64,000 nt of DNA from Agmasoma carcini (nom. nud.) (GCA_029232285.1 JAOXFI010000004.1:62001-126000), one strand, 5' to 3'; positions 49,324 through 58,529 are shown, counted from the first letter of the stretch. Numbers and translations are program-made. Notes: a model not told the origin generated them from the sequence alone.

Positions 49324-51822
49324 TTATACGTTTATATGCTTTCTATACTCTTCATCTACATCTATAAGAAATGAATATAGATTTTCTAATACTTCATTGA
49401 TTGGTGTTCTTTGTGGCTCACCAAACCACTCTTTTACACCATCAGAGACCAACATTGAATACTTACAACGCTCTGATACATCATTTAGCTTAAAATTTAT
49501 ATAACTTACCACTTTCCTTAGATTATCCTTATATTTTTGATCAATTTGATTGTAAATGTTTAAAATTTCATTATATTGATGGATAAGGTTGTTAAATCTT
49601 ACTATTACATCCTTAAAATCCTCCTTTTTAATCTCTTCTATAGCTTTTATGATATCTTTAATATTCAATTCACTATTTTCACTTCTTATAATCATTTTTA
49701 CTAAGAATTTTAATAAATTACAATTAAGTCCTTTATATGGCTTTAAAAGTGATAAACATGATAATTTAAAGCCTTTGGTTTTCTCTCCTTTAACAGAATA
49801 TGCATGATTTACAGTATTAAATATTTCCAATACTCCCTTAAACAAAATTCTTATTTCTTCGTTATTTTGTATAAAATTTAAAATTTTTATAAATTTTTCA
49901 ATTGTTGAACAAATCAAGTTAATCTCTTCAAAAAATGTATTTTTGTATATGTAAATATCAATCAATTGCAGAATATTTGCATGTTGTGATACATTTAACA
50001 TTATTTTCTCCACAAAATTTAGTTTGTGATGATCTGACAAATTTAAAGATCTTTCTTCTTCTTCTGAAGGGAAAATAGTCTTAAGATTATTTAAATCTTT
50101 GATTGTTAAAGAATTTACATCTTTTAATAATGAACCAACATCCTTAGGGTCAATATTTGACCTTTCCAGGTGTTTTATTGATAATGCAACCAAGAATTGA
50201 CGCTTTTTACTGATAACTTCTATAATTTTCTCATCTTTAACAAAAGACTTTACATCGTTTTTATCAACGCAAAATTCTCTTTCAAACTGATCAAAATCAA
50301 TTTTTAACATTGTTTCATTTAAATTAGCAAAAATTGTGTTTTCTGTTGTGCCTATCGCCTCTAAATAGAGCGGTCTTCTGGCTACTAATGTTAAATTGTT
50401 TCTAGATACAGATTTTTTTAGAATGAGCTTCTTAGGTCGACATTCAAACTGTTTTTTCCTATCCGCCTCACATACCATGTTTACATTCGTTATTTTCATG
50501 TTTTTATATCGTTTAAAGTTCTTTTCAAAGGCTCTAAACTCTAAGAAAGGTTTTTGATCTTGAAGATCATGACCAATATTAGAACTTTCGACTTGAATTG
50601 TACTCTTTATAGGGTCTTTAATACCAAAACCAACCAGATTTTTAGCAAAATCAACACTTTCTTCATATGAATATGACATTTTACTACAAAATTCAGCTAT
50701 AGATACATAAAACCCCATATTTTTAAGCTTATCACAGAATTTTTGATCAAATGAAAATATTATTTTGTTATTTAACTTGCTAAATAGTGTCTGTGGACTA
50801 TGTATTATTTCATAAGGATTGCTTGATTGGGTAGATACATCTTCCATTATAACAATATCAATATGAAAATCATTTGAATAATATTTGTATATTGACTCTC
50901 TTGGTAAATTTGTTTGTATTTCGTCTCTATCAAATCTATATAGGCCTTGATCGTAAAACAGACTATTTAGCTTTAGATTAAATATGTTTATCAGTCGACC
51001 GTCATCATTAGCACAGAGTGTAATCTCAAAGTCTTCATTAATGTGTGTGTTCACACCTGAATATATTATATAATCTTCATTCATAATACTTTGTTCATTT
51101 TTTAGATTTACTGTTTTTTTATCAGTAGTTATGATGCATACAGGCTTAGATCTGGATTTATCTATATGTGAAGGTATTGTAGTCATTATTATTTGATTTA
51201 ATATTCTATTTTTCTTATTTTTTATTGTATTTTTCCTACAGTAGTACTCTAGGTATCTTTGATATAAGCTTTTATCATTAATATCAAATATTTGAGTGAA
51301 GAATTGGGCAATATATTTAAAATCTTCAATCTTGTGAAGGTCATAGGCCATACAACTAGCCAATAATATGCTTAGATCATATTTTTCTTGTGATATTTCA
51401 ATTATAATTATATTTTGTTTATCTAATCGTAACCAAGTATTAAGAATGTCACAATATTCTTGAATCTTTGATAAATTGTACTCTAAATCATTAAAGTTTA
51501 TATATTTACCAAATTTTTTATCAGTAAATCTCTTTTGAAGCTTAATTATGATAAATTTGTTGAATGTTATTGATAGAAAGTTTATTGCCTCGTCGATGTT
51601 GTTCTTTTTTGAAAATCTTTCAGTTTTATTAGCCCAGCATTCACCTATGACATACAAACGTTCATTGATCTTCCATAGGTTAATTGGATATAAGTTTTTA
51701 TTGTGATCAGTGTGGTTCATTGACCTTCTTACTTCAATTTTTGAATTGATATTAGTTTGTAGTCTTTGTATTCGTTGTAATATACCTTCCTGTATTTTAT
51801 TATCCTTTTCATCCTCTGACAT
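49324..51822 (-). CDS. Formin with N-terminal PTEN-like and C2-like domains (phosphatase loop lost)
   Basis: An 832-aa protein. Residues about 45-200 follow the PTEN fold: LYPINLWKINERLYVIGECW, then RFSKKNNIDEAINFL, IQEYCDILNTWL, IIIIEISQEKYDLSILLASC and YQRYLEYYC. The catalytic HCxxGxxRT loop is replaced by EISQEKYDLS (142-151), so it should bind lipid without hydrolysing it. About 210-330 are beta-rich, as in the PTEN C2 domain. About 460-830 are an FH2 domain: KKRQFLVALSI (539-549), LNNLKTIFPSEEEE (577-590), KLNFVEKIMLNVSQ (600-613), then GFKLSCLSLLK (684-694). FH2 dimers nucleate and cap actin filaments. No proline-rich FH1 is evident. The order PTEN-C2-FH2 is that of plant class II formins. 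ATG at 51822; the preceding TTG is ignored. Confidence 0.8.
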   Translation of the reverse strand: MSEDEKDNKIQEGILQRIQRLQTNINSKIEVRRSMNHTDHNKNLYPINLWKINERLYVIGECWANKTERFSKKNNIDEAINFLSITFNKFIIIKLQKRFTDKKFGKYINFNDLEYNLSKIQEYCDILNTWLRLDKQNIIIIEISQEKYDLSILLASCMAYDLHKIEDFKYIAQFFTQIFDINDKSLYQRYLEYYCRKNTIKNKKNRILNQIIMTTIPSHIDKSRSKPVCIITTDKKTVNLKNEQSIMNEDYIIYSGVNTHINEDFEITLCANDDGRLINIFNLKLNSLFYDQGLYRFDRDEIQTNLPRESIYKYYSNDFHIDIVIMEDVSTQSSNPYEIIHSPQTLFSKLNNKIIFSFDQKFCDKLKNMGFYVSIAEFCSKMSYSYEESVDFAKNLVGFGIKDPIKSTIQVESSNIGHDLQDQKPFLEFRAFEKNFKRYKNMKITNVNMVCEADRKKQFECRPKKLILKKSVSRNNLTLVARRPLYLEAIGTTENTIFANLNETMLKIDFDQFEREFCVDKNDVKSFVKDEKIIEVISKKRQFLVALSIKHLERSNIDPKDVGSLLKDVNSLTIKDLNNLKTIFPSEEEERSLNLSDHHKLNFVEKIMLNVSQHANILQLIDIYIYKNTFFEEINLICSTIEKFIKILNFIQNNEEIRILFKGVLEIFNTVNHAYSVKGEKTKGFKLSCLSLLKPYKGLNCNLLKFLVKMIIRSENSELNIKDIIKAIEEIKKEDFKDVIVRFNNLIHQYNEILNIYNQIDQKYKDNLRKVVSYINFKLNDVSERCKYSMLVSDGVKEWFGEPQRTPINEVLENLYSFLIDVDEEYRKHINV

Positions 51823-52190
51823 CAATAAATATTATTTTTACAAAATTTTTATGATTAATCATAACATTTTGATACGTGATAAACAAACGTAGATTTTTGT
51901 CTATAGTGCCTCTACTATGGTCTACTATATACATATCAAAAGATCAGAGGTGCTATAAATACCAAAAACTTAAATATTTAAATTTTTATTTATAGTTAAG
52001 AACAATATCAGATATCACTTATAATATTGATGACTTAATATCAATATATTAATTATATAATAATAAGATTATAATCATCATTTGACATAAAATATTGTTT
52101 CTTAATAATGAAAATTTCAAACAAATTTTAAAATTGAAATTTTGTATTTATAATTCTCAAACAAATAAAAAGTAGCAGAAAATTTTACTT
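51823..52190. promoter_or_regulatory. Divergent intergenic region, formin and acyltransferase
   Basis: A 368-bp AT-rich spacer between divergent starts. Both ends carry the start-proximal element: TTTTTACAAAATTTTTATG near 51833 on the formin side and GCAGAAAATTTTACTT just before 52191. Nothing else was recognised. Confidence 0.45.
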
Positions 52191-53234
52191 ATGATTAAGA
52201 AAGTCTTTGGAGGAGCAAAAGTGATTTTTAAAAGTATGTTGTTTTTATTATATTGCTTGTTACTGTGCTTACCTCTGGCCATGGTTAGTTTTCTTAAAAG
52301 AAGTAGCAATATCAGAAGTTATGTTGAAACAAGATGTAGAACCATCTTCTATCATATCACACTTACATCATTTGGCTATCTTTTTGAAAAACCAATATTT
52401 ATAGCATATGATAAGCGTATACTGATTAGAAACAGAATTCTTACCATATCCAATCACTGTTCAGATTATGATTGGTTATTGTTGATGAGAGTCATAAAAG
52501 AAGTAGATAGGTCTTGTAATATAAAGTTTCTAATGAAAGAAACACTCAAGTACATTCCTATCATAGGATATATATTTAAGAGATTTGATTGTATTTTCTT
52601 ATCTCGTAATAAAAATGGTGATTTGGGAAGGATTAAGCAGAGCCTAGACAAGTTTATAACAAATAAAGCTTTCAATATTGTTATATACCCTGAAGGGACC
52701 TATGTTTATCCAGATGCATTTAAAAATTCGACTAAATACGCTGAAGAGTCTCGTATAACTGTCGATAATGAAAAATTTGTGCCAAAAAGAGTGCTTTTAC
52801 CTAGGCTTGCTGGTTTTAAAACAATCACTGCTCATTATAGTAAATTTCTTGATGGGATTGTTGATATAACTGTATTAAGCAATCCTTATACACAGTTTGT
52901 GATGGAAAAACATTCTTTAATGAATTTTATCACATCAGCATCTTCAAACTATAACCAGGCTTTTATTTTAGGGCTAACAAAACCAGAGGAAGCTGGCGAG
53001 GATTTTTTATTAAAAAAATTTAAACAAATAGATGAATCAATTGACAAATATGCCAATGAAGTTGGTAATTTTGAAAAGTTAGAAGATTTTAAGGCCTTTA
53101 CAGATAAAATTGGTGTTACAAATGAGTTTTATGACTATCAAAGGCTTGAGATTGCTTCAAGATACGCTATTCTGATACATTCATTACCAATCAGTTTTTT
53201 GGTATATATTTTACTTAAAATATTAATAAAATAA
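52191..53234 (+). CDS. PlsC-family acyltransferase (lysophosphatidic/lysophospholipid acyltransferase)
   Basis: A 347-aa membrane enzyme. Transmembrane segments occur near residues 12-34 and 326-346. The acyltransferase motif I is SNHCSDYDWLLLMR with His89 and Asp94 (HX4D), motif II lies near FLSRNKNGD (about 136-144), and motif III is IYPEGTYVYPDAF (about 165-177). The HCSDYDW form and the YPEGT-Y-P ending resemble the LCLAT1/AGPAT5/Cst26 branch, which acylates lysophospholipids in the ER, but the substrate cannot be fixed. ATG at 52191 follows GAAAATTTTACTT. Confidence 0.85.
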   Translation: MIKKVFGGAKVIFKSMLFLLYCLLLCLPLAMVSFLKRSSNIRSYVETRCRTIFYHITLTSFGYLFEKPIFIAYDKRILIRNRILTISNHCSDYDWLLLMRVIKEVDRSCNIKFLMKETLKYIPIIGYIFKRFDCIFLSRNKNGDLGRIKQSLDKFITNKAFNIVIYPEGTYVYPDAFKNSTKYAEESRITVDNEKFVPKRVLLPRLAGFKTITAHYSKFLDGIVDITVLSNPYTQFVMEKHSLMNFITSASSNYNQAFILGLTKPEEAGEDFLLKKFKQIDESIDKYANEVGNFEKLEDFKAFTDKIGVTNEFYDYQRLEIASRYAILIHSLPISFLVYILLKILIK

Positions 53235-53622
53235 AATTATTTTTTTACTATATCAGACTTAGTTAAAGAGGCATAAAATAGTCTTACTATAATCTATTTA
53301 TACATGAATTATATTATAATATAACTATATTTGGTATTTGAAACATATAAAACTAGTTTATATAATATTTTATTATTTTATAATTCAATTATTTTTATTT
53401 TTTATTAATAATATTTTTTTTATTAAAAAAAAACAAAATTTTTTCACCGTCCCATCGAAGCTTAAAGCTTTTCAGTCTCTAAGTCAAAATGTGGATCACA
53501 TATGTTGACATTCAAAACATCAACAACATTTATAATTGAAGCTTTTATATTCCTTTATGTTCATTTATTATATAATTAAGAAGTTTATTTTTTTCTTTAA
53601 ATAATTCAAGTAAATAATTTTT
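53235..53622. other. AT-rich intergenic region
   Basis: A 388-bp spacer between two plus-strand genes. Long A and T runs lie around 53390-53440. A short palindrome-like CGAAGCTTAAAGCTTTTC lies near 53456. No gene was seen. It should hold the NCS-1 promoter. Confidence 0.4.
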
Positions 53623-54162
53623 ATGGGCAGCACCACGAGTATTGTAGGCTCAGAGTCTGAAGAGGTTAAGAAATTCAGCCACTTCCCACCTGCAGATGTA
53701 AAAGAATGGCTTACACAGTTCAAACAATCCTTCCCAGATGGTGAAATAACTTATTATGAATTTGACAGAGTTTTTGCTTCTTTCTTCCCATTTGGAGATA
53801 CTTCAGCCTTTACAACAAGGCTATTCGACACAATCAACATCGGTCAAAGCGGTGTTATAGACTTTAATGAACTTTTGATCGCCTTTAGCATTCTAATGAA
53901 AGGATCAAACCCCGAAAAACTGCGATGGATCTACAGATTCTATGATAGAGACAACGACGGCATTATATCAAAGGACGAAATGAAAATCGGTGTTAAAGAA
54001 ATAAAAGATATGGTTAGAGACATCATAGACAGTGAATTTGATGTTAACGCTGCGGTTGAGCAAATTTTTTACGATTTGAACGTAGAGAGCGGCTTTCTAA
54101 CATTTGACGACTTCCAAAGGCTTAGCCGAATGGAGCATATGAAATTTAAATTTTTGTTCTGA
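53623..54162 (+). CDS. FRQ1: Frequenin/NCS-1-like calcium sensor, N-myristoylated
   Basis: A 179-aa EF-hand protein of the neuronal-calcium-sensor family. It begins MGSTTS, a consensus N-myristoylation site. Family blocks are VKEWLTQFKQSFPDGEITYY (degenerate EF1), FFPFGDTSAFTTRLFDTI, GVIDFNELLIAFSILMKG (EF2) and YDRDNDGIISKDEM (EF3, residues 108-119). EF3 is the only fully canonical Ca-binding loop. EF2 (N-G-S at positions 1/3/5) and EF4 (NVESGFLTFDD) look impaired. Yeast Frq1 activates the phosphatidylinositol 4-kinase Pik1 at the Golgi. The length fits the family (190 aa). The ATG follows AATAATTTTT. Confidence 0.85.
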   Translation: MGSTTSIVGSESEEVKKFSHFPPADVKEWLTQFKQSFPDGEITYYEFDRVFASFFPFGDTSAFTTRLFDTINIGQSGVIDFNELLIAFSILMKGSNPEKLRWIYRFYDRDNDGIISKDEMKIGVKEIKDMVRDIIDSEFDVNAAVEQIFYDLNVESGFLTFDDFQRLSRMEHMKFKFLF

Positions 54163-54203
54163 TTTTTCAACAAATAAAAAATAATTGATCACAAGCTTTT
54201 TTA

Positions 54204-54773
54204 TTAAAATATAAACTTCAATATAAGAATAAGAAGCAGAACAACACATAAAAACGCGTAAAACACTGCTTTATCACTTTTAAATCTCCTTTCTATTGCG
54301 CTAATGTACTTTGAAGATATTCCCATGACTTGTAATCCATTTTTCATTCTATCATTGATATTTCCGATCATTCTTCCTTGCTGATGAAGCATCTGTAAAG
54401 AATCCATTGATGTTGAAATAAAATCGTCCATTCTATTATTTTGAGTAGTAAAAAAATTATCACTTTTAAGCATAGATTCAGGATCTTCAAAGTCGGTCAC
54501 TCTTTTACTTATAATTTTGGATTCAACCAGTTCTTTTTCTATTGTTTTCTTATATTCTGCCTTCTTATCATTTAAGTTTCTTATCTTTGCTTCTAATTCG
54601 GACAACTTTCTCTGAAAATATGCACTCTCATCACCAGAATATCTTCTAATCATTGATTTAAGAGAGTTCATCTTTATGTTTAGACCACCCACAACGTTTA
54701 AATCGTCTTCAGAACTACTTAATTCATTTTCAATCTCAATAATTCTTTCTTTTATCTCATCTGCACTAATCAT
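54204..54773 (-). CDS. BOS1: Qb-SNARE, Bos1/membrin (GOSR2)-like
   Basis: A 189-aa tail-anchored SNARE. It has an N-terminal helical domain (about 1-90), a SNARE motif at about 113-166 (MDDFISTSMDSLQMLHQQGRM...MKNGLQVMGISSKYISAIERR) and a C-terminal transmembrane segment at about 169-188. The closing GISSxxIxxIERRxxxDK block and the QQ near the centre match Bos1/membrin, which acts in ER-to-Golgi fusion. Vti1 and Gos1 are less good fits. It lies tail-to-tail 41 bp from the NCS-1 gene and 29 bp from the DUS1 stop. The coding strand has AAAATTTTTAAAG before ATG. Confidence 0.75.
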   Translation of the reverse strand: MISADEIKERIIEIENELSSSEDDLNVVGGLNIKMNSLKSMIRRYSGDESAYFQRKLSELEAKIRNLNDKKAEYKKTIEKELVESKIISKRVTDFEDPESMLKSDNFFTTQNNRMDDFISTSMDSLQMLHQQGRMIGNINDRMKNGLQVMGISSKYISAIERRFKSDKAVFYAFLCVVLLLILILKFIF

Positions 54774-54802
54774 GGATTTAAAACTTTAAAAATTTTACTT
54801 AT

Positions 54803-55780
54803 TTATTTTCTGATGTACGGATGTAAGCCTAATACAACATCATCTACTTTATTAAGCTTGCTAAAGTCTTTTAGATTGTCTATAAAGTCTAAATATTCAT
54901 CAATAGAACTACATTCGTTTAATATTTCTCTATATTGTGGATAAAAGCTTAGAAAATGCTTAAGAATTTTAAAACTATGTGATTTGATATGACCTAAGCC
55001 AGCTGATTCTGGATTTTCTTGTATGATTAAATAATATTCCTTTAAAATATCCAAAGATGATATAGTTTGACTAACAAATATAGTAGGATCATAAAGATGA
55101 GGTTCAGCAATCATAACACCATCACATTTTGTAAAATCAATACAATCTTTGATGTTATTGTGATAAATCATGTTACCATTAGCAAGAACTGGTATTTTTA
55201 AGATATTTTTTACAGCTTTTATATGTTCCCAACTTGCAAGACCAGTGTTTACCCCTCTTTGATCACGGGTTCTTCCATGGACGACCAATAGTGAACATCC
55301 AGATCGTTCAATCATTCTAGCATAGTCTATTGTCTTTTGTATTGATGAAAACACCCTTATCTTACAAAATAGAGGTATTTTAATGTTTGATGATAGGGTA
55401 GTTATAATATCAGAGATGAGATCCCAATCTTCCATTAAAAAGCTTCCATAATGTCCTTTTTTTGCAATTTCTTGTGGACAGCCAAAGTTTATATCGATAG
55501 CATTGCAGTGATCTTGGAGAGCCAAGCATGTTTTAAGCATTTCATCTGGATTATTTCCACATATTTGTATTACTAATGGTCTATCCTTGTTGTTGGTTGT
55601 ATACCATCTGTTCTTTGAAGGGTTAGTTTTACGGTTGTTGAATTGCTTACAGTGAACCATTTCAGTATAACAAACATCAGCACCATATTTTCTAGCGAGT
55701 GATCTATAGGCCAGCTCTGAATTAGCAACCATCGGAGCTAAAAACTTCCATGGCTTTTGAATTTTATTTAAGAAATCCAT
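54803..55780 (-). CDS. DUS1: tRNA-dihydrouridine synthase (DUS1 type)
   Basis: A 325-aa FMN-dependent TIM-barrel enzyme that reduces uridine to dihydrouridine in the tRNA D-loop. FMN- and substrate-binding motifs are FLAPMVANSELAYR (about 13-26), DVCYTEMVHCKQF (about 35-47) and IQICGNNPDEM. The catalytic Cys101 lies in IDINFGCPQEIAKKGHYGSF, whose wording is that of Dus1 (positions 16/17). LLVVHGRTRDQRG (about 175-187), PVLANGNM and DGVMIAEPHL follow. The start is ATG at 55780; a TTG one codon earlier is ignored. It lies on the same strand as the Bos1-like gene. Confidence 0.93.
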   Translation of the reverse strand: MDFLNKIQKPWKFLAPMVANSELAYRSLARKYGADVCYTEMVHCKQFNNRKTNPSKNRWYTTNNKDRPLVIQICGNNPDEMLKTCLALQDHCNAIDINFGCPQEIAKKGHYGSFLMEDWDLISDIITTLSSNIKIPLFCKIRVFSSIQKTIDYARMIERSGCSLLVVHGRTRDQRGVNTGLASWEHIKAVKNILKIPVLANGNMIYHNNIKDCIDFTKCDGVMIAEPHLYDPTIFVSQTISSLDILKEYYLIIQENPESAGLGHIKSHSFKILKHFLSFYPQYREILNECSSIDEYLDFIDNLKDFSKLNKVDDVVLGLHPYIRK

Positions 55781-55804
55781 CAAAGGGTTTTTTTTTAAAA
55801 AATA

Positions 55805-55925
55805 TATGTCAATAATACTAATAATAGATATATATGTTAATAATAGATATATATGTTAATAATAGATATATATGTTAATAATATATAGTTAGTCTAATAA
55901 TATATAGTTATTCTAATATTTTATT
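55805..55925. repeat. Tandem repeat between DUS1 and eL42
   Basis: A unit of about 19 bp, AATAGATATATATGTTAAT, occurs three to four times. Two copies of a variant, CTAATAATATATAGTTA, follow. It sits in the divergent promoter region of the two genes and ends at the eL42 start-proximal AAAATTTTTTG. Confidence 0.85.
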
Positions 55926-55950
55926 AAAATTTTTTGTAAAATTTTACCCA

Positions 55951-56265
55951 ATGGTGACTGTACCAAAGAAGATGAATAAATATTGCAGAAAGTGTTGTAA
56001 ACACACATCTCAAAAGGTTATATTATACAAGAAAGGTAAAGTTAATCCTATGAAGCAAGGTGAAAGGAGGTATAGAATCAAGATGAGAGGTTATGGTGGA
56101 CAGAAGAAGCCAATTTTTCATAGGAAGTCTAAAAATTCAAAAAAGAATGCTATTAAGAGAGAATGTTCAGATTGCAAGTCTAGATGTAACCAAGTGTTTA
56201 TGAGAGCTAAGCGTGTTATTCTTAGTGATGCTAAGAAGACTAAAGGTGAGAGTCTGGTTTATTAA
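55951..56265 (+). CDS. RPL42: 60S ribosomal protein eL42 (L44/L36a)
   Basis: A 104-aa ribosomal protein located near the E site of the large subunit. It shows the full family signature: MVTVPKKMNKYCRKCCKHT, GKVNPMKQGERRYRIKMRGY, GGQKKPIFHRKSKNSKK, with zinc cysteines Cys12, Cys15, Cys72 and Cys75. The length equals that of other eukaryotes (105-106 aa). No intron is needed. The proline in QKKPIF, the residue linked to cycloheximide sensitivity in fungi, is retained. The ATG follows TAAAATTTTACCCA. Confidence 0.98.
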   Translation: MVTVPKKMNKYCRKCCKHTSQKVILYKKGKVNPMKQGERRYRIKMRGYGGQKKPIFHRKSKNSKKNAIKRECSDCKSRCNQVFMRAKRVILSDAKKTKGESLVY

Positions 56266-56327
56266 AATTTATTAGGAATTTGTTTGATTTTTGAAACGTA
56301 TATAAAAATATTGAGATGTAAACAATT

Positions 56328-56486
56328 ATGATTTTTGTTAGTGTTCTTTTAGTTTATGGGGCTGGTGATGGTAGCTTGAATACGATGGCAGAACTTATTA
56401 AGAGGGGGAATAATTTGGTTAGCAGCATAAGTAATTTATTAGATGATGATAAGAGTCATATTAGGGAAGAGAGTAGTGATGAATAA
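56328..56486 (+). CDS. Possible small secreted peptide, 52 aa
   Basis: An ATG frame 62 bp after eL42. It encodes MIFVSVLLVYGAGDG, a short hydrophobic stretch like a signal peptide, followed by an alternating charged/polar tail ending in DDDKSHIREESSDE. It lacks the AAAATTTT start element, but its composition is visibly less AT-biased than the surrounding non-coding DNA. No homologue was recognised. Confidence 0.35.
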   Translation: MIFVSVLLVYGAGDGSLNTMAELIKRGNNLVSSISNLLDDDKSHIREESSDE

Positions 56487-56499
56487 ATTATTTTTATAT

Positions 56500-56630
56500 A
56501 AGAGTCATAATGTTAGTTATATATAGATTGTTGTATGTATGTTAGTTAGTTATATATAGATTGTTGTATGTATGTTAGTTAGTTATATATATAGATTGTT
56601 GTATGTATGTATGTTAGTTATATAAATATA
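56500..56630. repeat. Tandem repeat, about 35-39 bp unit
   Basis: Three copies of TTAGTTATATATAGATTGTTG followed by TATGTATG lie directly after the small frame. Copies differ only in the number of TA and TATG steps. Confidence 0.85.
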
Positions 56631-57424
56631 TTTGTGTAAAAATAAAGAATTTTATCTATGTCAAAGTGATAAGAAGTGTGATTTGTTGTGAAGAAGGTTC
56701 AAAGCAAAATAATCATTTTATTTTTGAATTAAATAAAGATTTGCTGTTCATGTCCGTTTCAAGGGGTTTTTGAAATATATTATATGCTGTTTTGATTTGA
56801 AATATATTATATTTGAGATCTCGTAAATTCTCTGCAAATTTTAGACGGATTCCACATGGTGAAGAGTGGAAACATCAATAATCGATATTAACAGGTTTAT
56901 ATGTGATAATTGTTACTCTTACCATTTTAAAATTTTTATTTTTAAATCTAGTCATGACCTTTCAATTAATTTCATAAGAAAATATTACTAACCCTCTTCT
57001 ACCTCTTTGAATTATTTATTATAACTTTCACCCTCATCAAACTTATATGTTTACATAATTTAGTTATTTTAAAATCCTTTATTATACTTCTGCAGTCAAA
57101 AATCATAATTCAATTATTAATAAAATTAAACATAGAAAGTTATTTCAGTGACTTATCTTTTGATGGTCAAGTCTGATAGTAATGATTTTACATTGAAGGT
57201 TTGTATTATATCTCCTTATTATTTTATTCTAATATCATTTCTATTAAGAACTCTAAATTTCTTTTATATTGTCATAGAAGTGATCCTGTACTTCAATAGG
57301 TAAATATAATTTGATAGTAAGTGTTTATCAATTGTTTATTCTGTTGTCACGATGACTCATCTGATAATTTTTAAGTTTATTTTATTAAAAATTTATTTTT
57401 TTATTTTTTTTAAAAAAGCTTATA
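56631..57424. other. AT-rich intergenic region
   Basis: About 800 bp in which no gene, RNA or transposon piece was recognised. The end carries AAAATTTATTTTTTTATTTT then TTAAAAAAGCTTATA before the next start. Confidence 0.4.
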
Positions 57425-57823
57425 ATGTTGTCTAAAGATGAAAGAATGTATTTATTATTGATAGGAATGTTATCAGCAGTGATTATAACTGTTATTGATC
57501 ATTTATTTAACAAATATTTAGATAATAGAACGATGTATGTCTATAGAAATAGTTTAACATCAAATATTGCTTATAATAATAATAAATTCTATAAAAGAGC
57601 TGTTGAATGTATTCTTAAATTTAAAAATAGTGTAAATGATAAAAAAATATTTTTTTCAAAAGATGTAGTGAAAATAATTAATTATGCAAATGATATGTTA
57701 ATAATTGATGAGAATGTTTATTTTTGGTATTCTTATAAATATTTATTTATGTTTTATGGATTATTTTTATTTCCAGTTATTGTACATGTTGTGAAATATA
57801 ATTTTTATAATATATCTTTATAA
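57425..57823 (+). CDS. Hypothetical two-pass membrane protein
   Basis: A 132-aa protein, not recognised. It has hydrophobic segments near residues 8-25 (YLLLIGMLSAVIITVI) and 104-123 (YLFMFYGLFLFPVIVHVV), with a positively charged 80-residue region between them. This suggests a hairpin topology. It has no known motif. A start element and a long frame support it, but the DNA on both sides is simple AT-rich sequence, so a spurious frame is possible. Confidence 0.45.
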   Translation: MLSKDERMYLLLIGMLSAVIITVIDHLFNKYLDNRTMYVYRNSLTSNIAYNNNKFYKRAVECILKFKNSVNDKKIFFSKDVVKIINYANDMLIIDENVYFWYSYKYLFMFYGLFLFPVIVHVVKYNFYNISL

Positions 57824-58050
57824 TATAATTTTTATAATATATAATTTTATAATATAATTTTTATATAATATGTCTTTATAATATGTCTTTATAATATATC
57901 TTTATAATATAATTTTTATAATATATAATTTTATAATATAATTTTTATAATATGTCTTTATAATATGTCTTTATAATACAATTTTTTATAATAATTTTTT
58001 ATAATATTTTTTATATAATATGCCTTTATAATAATTTTATATTTTTTTTC
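57820..58050. repeat. Low-complexity TTTATAATAT repeat
   Basis: TATAATTTTTATAATAT and TCTTTATAATAT units recur irregularly for about 230 bp between the membrane protein and CIA2. This is probably replication-slippage sequence. Confidence 0.85.
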
Positions 58051-58052
58051 CC

Positions 58053-58529
58053 ATGGAATCTTTTCTAAAAGAAGAAACAGAAAAAAGAATAAAATTAGAA
58101 TTTATTGATAAAAAGCTAAAACTAATTAACAATGATACAATCTATCAATTAATAAGAGATATAAAAGATCCAGAATATCCTTATACACTAGAAAGGTTGG
58201 GTGTTGTTAATAAAGAAGATATAAAAATTGGAGAAATATCAAAATCTGATGCTATTTCTAAACTTATCAATCCTATCAAATACATAACCATAATCTTTAC
58301 ACCTACAGTACCACATTGTCACTTAGCTGGTATAATTGGACTAAGTCTTATGTATCAATTAGAAAAATATACTAAAAATTATTGGATAAGAATTGAAGTT
58401 AAGGAAGAGACACATAATACATATCAAGCACTTAATAAGCAACTTAGTGATAAAGATAGAGTTATGGCAGCATTTGAAAATGAGAATTTGATTGAAATTA
58501 TTGATGAATGTTGTACAATCATTAATTGA
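58053..58529 (+). CDS. CIA2: CIA2/MIP18 (FAM96) cytosolic Fe-S assembly factor
   Basis: A 158-aa protein of the MIP18/DUF59 family, part of the CIA targeting complex that delivers Fe-S clusters to cytosolic and nuclear enzymes. Motifs are LIRDIKDPEYPYTLERLGVV (about 33-52), IIFTPTVPHCHLAGIIGLSL (about 80-99, with the hyper-reactive Cys89), and ALNKQLSDKDRVMAAFENEN then LIEIIDECC at the end. The length matches yeast and human proteins minus the N-terminal tail. DNA polymerase epsilon, also in this window, is a known class of client. Confidence 0.93.
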   Translation: MESFLKEETEKRIKLEFIDKKLKLINNDTIYQLIRDIKDPEYPYTLERLGVVNKEDIKIGEISKSDAISKLINPIKYITIIFTPTVPHCHLAGIIGLSLMYQLEKYTKNYWIRIEVKEETHNTYQALNKQLSDKDRVMAAFENENLIEIIDECCTIIN

